Shown: positions 60,935 through 64,000 of the stretch, in pieces
Numbering within the stretch: the stretch's first letter is position 1
How the letters are laid out: each line of letters starts with the position of its first letter
Assembly: GCF_028769735.1 (NCBI RefSeq)
Contig: NC_088173.1
Location: 6,593,038 to 6,657,037 of the forward strand
DNA from: Zonotrichia leucophrys gambelii
Taxonomy: Eukaryota; Chordata; Aves; Passeriformes; Passerellidae
Reading direction: 5' to 3'
DNA length: 64,000 bases
Position numbers and translations under genes: made by a program
Notes under the pieces: model-generated
What the model was told of the DNA's origin: nothing
The model's database searches: none
What the model saw: the letters and a program-made list of their open reading frames with translations, nothing else

Positions 60935-63900
60935 TACCTTAAAATATTCACAGCATTCTCCAGGTGCAGTTCACATATTGCTGAATAAAGATGCAGTCAT
61001 CTTTGACATACAAGAATATATTTTCCAACTTCCTCAAAATACAAATGTGTGATTGGAAGGGATATCCTTAATCCTCAGATATAGTAATTTGTTTCTCCAG
61101 AATGTTGCTCCATAAAATTATTAATTTAAAAAGCTTATCTTTTAAGAAAATCTTCTTGTTTTGTTTTTTTCATTCTTATTGCTTTCTAGTCCTTCAATAG
61201 AGGAAGATGAAATCATATAACTGTCTTAAAAACCTGCTGTGTCTTTTTAGCTTATCTTTATTCCTGGCTAGTTTGTCTCCGTATCTGTATCATTTATACT
61301 TCTCTGTTCACACTGTGTGTCACTGGATTTCTATGATTACATTTTTCCTTTTCTGGTCCTCATTGTACCAGTAGTTTCAAGTTTGTCGCTAGGCACATTA
61401 AATTCTCTCTTTTATGTGATATTGATATGAAGAGGTTTTCCTATGATGAGGTTTGTATCAGAAATTCTTGTTGGCACAAAAATCTTCATGCAAAAGGCAC
61501 TGCATTTTTATTATTACTCTATTCAAATTTCCTGGTACTACTAATCCTTATTAAAACTTATGCTCTTTCAGTTATTCCATTTCTTAATGTCATGTGATTT
61601 ATTCTGCATGACATTCTGTACAATAATCTTTCAGCACAAAGTTTGCTTGTTAAATATAATGCATATTACTTCCTACTTCCAGTATCATTTTGCTATTCTC
61701 CCCTGACATTTTTCTCTTTCTTATTTTTTTTCCCTGAAAAAATCAAAAATGTTGGCATGATGCCCTGCTGGTACATTACTGAGATTCTTTGCTTTGTTTT
61801 TTTCCCAGCTAGGAAAGTCTGTCTTGTGGAACAACTTATCTGTTAAAAGTATTTCATACCCCAATAACATTAAAAGCAAAGTACACTACTAGATAGAGAA
61901 TAATCGAGTCATTAAATCTGCAGGAACCTTGGCATTGTCATTGTTTTCTGTATTTAAAATTCACAGACTTTAGTGTTGGTGGTTAAGAAATACTTTTGGA
62001 TTCTGGAATTTCATTGCAGCGGATGGTGTGGTAGAGCTAGGACTTACCTCTGTGCAAGCTGCAAGCGGAATGCTGTTTGCAATATATATTTAACAAAAAG
62101 TACTAGTTGGTGAATGACACATATATGACTGGAATTCTTCTGCAAACAAGCCCTGTCAAGAGCTGTTTTCCCTTTATTATCGCCAGTATTCCCCTATAGA
62201 ATACACTGACTGTATTAGCCAAGAGGAAAAGGACCTTTATACCATATCGGTATGAAACAGCTTGTGTCATAGTTTTGTGCACAGGTATCATCTCTGGCTG
62301 GCAGTGGTTTTATTGTCAGAATAGAGGCAGAGCTGTAAGAATTGCTCCTTGCACTGTGCCCTCCTTCCCCCAGCATTAGCTGGAAGCATGAACTTTAGAT
62401 CTGCGTTGTCATTCCAACTGGGGAATGTACTTCCAGCAAGTGTTCCTTAGCCCCGATGCATGTGATGCACTTTGTGGCACAAGAGACTCCACTCATCAGA
62501 GGTGTAGGTGGTCAACTGCCTGCTGACCTGGGGGAAGCTATTTAAGGATTTAGGCTGGCCTGCATCTTTATTATCAGGAAGTTTTCAGCTGATCCCTGGA
62601 TGTTGCCAACCTGCTGCCTGCACCAGGTAGAGTGGAATGGTAGGTCAGTGCCCTCATTATCCTGTTCAGCTGGAATCTCTAATTCTCTACAGATATTTTC
62701 TTTCATCTCATTCACTGTGCCCCACTGTGCATATTATCTGAACACCTGGTAGAGTAACCATTACTAAAAATAAACTATTGTCATTAAATTCTGTGTGGGA
62801 TTTGCAAAAATTCCTTTTACAGTTTCCAAAGGGAAATTGCAGATTTGTGATGGTAATTAAAATTACAAGCTTAATTTAAGCCAGCCAACTAAGGCAGTGG
62901 TTATGACAAAGAGAAAATAATTAACCTCACTATAAAATAGGTGTATAAGGCAGGTGGGATGTATATGCTGCCTGGGCTGACTGCACAGAGCTCAAAGAGA
63001 GCCATGACTTATTCTAGATACCTAATTTTTAAACAGCTAAAACTGGGGGAAACCCCAGCCAATATTTATGAATTTAATATTCAGTATTTATTAATCTCAT
63101 GGTGTTCATGTGACTTTACAAGACTGAATTTATATTTCTATGTATCCTGCTCAGTTTATGTGTATCTGATGCCTTAGGCAGCAGCCCAGGGAGCAGATAT
63201 TGCAGACTTTGTGTGTGTGTGTATTTATAAAGCTTGCATTTCTTACACGATTAGTATCGATCACCCATCGATTTTCTGGCACACCTTCCAATCAGATTCT
63301 TATATTAAAGGGAAATAAAAAGCTGAAAGTTGATTTCACAGATCAAAGAGCATTTCTTTCAGTTGTACACAATCCAGATAAGAAAAATACCAAGGATAAA
63401 CTGTAAAAATCATAAACTATTTTCTCCCACTATGACTGTAGGAAAGCTAGCTTGGAAATTTTTTTCTTTCATAATTGGAACGTCCTTCTGATTTACAGCT
63501 TAAGATCTTTTTAAATCAACAGTTCCTTCCTATTTTTATGTCACCATTGACCTAGAGAATATTTATTCTCCTTCTTTGCCATTTATCTCTCACTCACAGT
63601 TTTTATATAAAGAATAAATATATATCCTTGAAGCACTGATTTTTATTGGTTAACAAAACAGAGATTTTTCTATATATATTAGCATAGGTGTTCATACCTC
63701 TTGACTGGACTTATCAGACACATGGTATTTATAATGCTATTTTATCAGTGCCAAACAGAGGGGCAGTAATTTTTTCCCTCTGTCTTGTAGAAAAACTGTA
63801 TACAGGTGCAATTGTATATAGATAGTATTAAATTTATAGATCTGTTTTGTAGGTTCATGGCTTTCTTGTTTATCTTATATCTTTAGAAAATGATAGCTGT

Positions 63901-64000
63901 TCCAGCTGACAAAGAGAAATTAATCAGATATTAAAAAGTAATTTATTTCGATTTTTCAGGAGGCCATAATAATTGAAAGAATATAAAGGAATTATACATA
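60935..64000. other. AT-rich unique sequence, no gene seen
   Basis: Open frames are at or below 78 codons and unrecognised. The part at 62330-62670 is GC-richer than its neighbours and holds a TATA-like CTATTTAAGG (62538-62547), but I cannot identify it. A short (TG)n lies at 63210-63221. Confidence 0.5.
63210..63221. repeat. Short (TG)n microsatellite
   Basis: About six TG units within TTTGTGTGTGTGTGTATTT. Confidence 0.8.

Noticed and set aside
62223..62260. Short inverted ATACC/GGTAT motif
   Set aside because: Five-base arms are expected by chance many times in 64 kb.

Overview
The window looks like non-coding nuclear DNA from a bird. It is AT-rich and full of stop codons in all frames. 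It carries many decayed CR1 (chicken repeat 1) LINE copies on both strands, most recognisable by the bird-type CR1 3' end (phrases such as 'ttccaaccc' and tails like 'attctatgat'). It also has LTRs of endogenous retroviruses, one ancient MIR/CORE-SINE relic and scattered microsatellites. Two J-type CR1 copies and an LTR resembling families I associate with songbirds make a passerine likely. That order-level call rests on memory of consensus sequences, not on a search.

I found no protein-coding gene, tRNA, rRNA or CRISPR array. The longest open frames (139, 134, 130 and 117 codons) match no family I recognise. They fit chance openings, often with low-complexity or phenylalanine/leucine-rich translations of T-rich DNA. 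The only recognisable protein coding is broken CR1 ORF2 (reverse transcriptase and the segment before it) at 22.4-23.3 kb, 48.0-49.2 kb, 54.7-55.7 kb and, for C-terminal scraps, 14.4 kb and 38.7 kb. The window is therefore a gene desert or the inside of a very large intron.

Layout: 0-11 kb is mostly unique AT-rich sequence, with a perfect 15-bp-arm hairpin (0.9 kb), an enhancer-like block with X-box-like sites (2.2-2.7 kb), a GC-richer block (9.8-10.2 kb) and an exon-like segment (10.4-10.6 kb). A minus-strand LTR lies at 11.4-11.9 kb. CR1 pieces follow at 14.4 (+), 16.2 (-), 22.4-23.3 (-), 30.5 (-), 35.1 (+), 38.7-39.2 (+), 41.8-42.0 (-), 48.0-49.2 (-), 54.7-55.7 (+), 58.8 (+) and 59.3-59.8 kb (-). 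An 8-bp-unit microsatellite sits at 27.4 kb, the MIR-like SINE at 28.75-29.05 kb and a long fold-back hairpin at 41.3 kb. A possible LTR fragment abuts the 49 kb CR1. A complete solo LTR with a near-identical target-site duplication is at 60.5-60.9 kb.

There is no operon or pathway to describe. The best candidates for unrecognised function are the 41.3-kb hairpin, the 2.2-2.7-kb block, the paired E-box palindrome at 21.1 kb and the relic MIR. All of these are sequence-only inferences.
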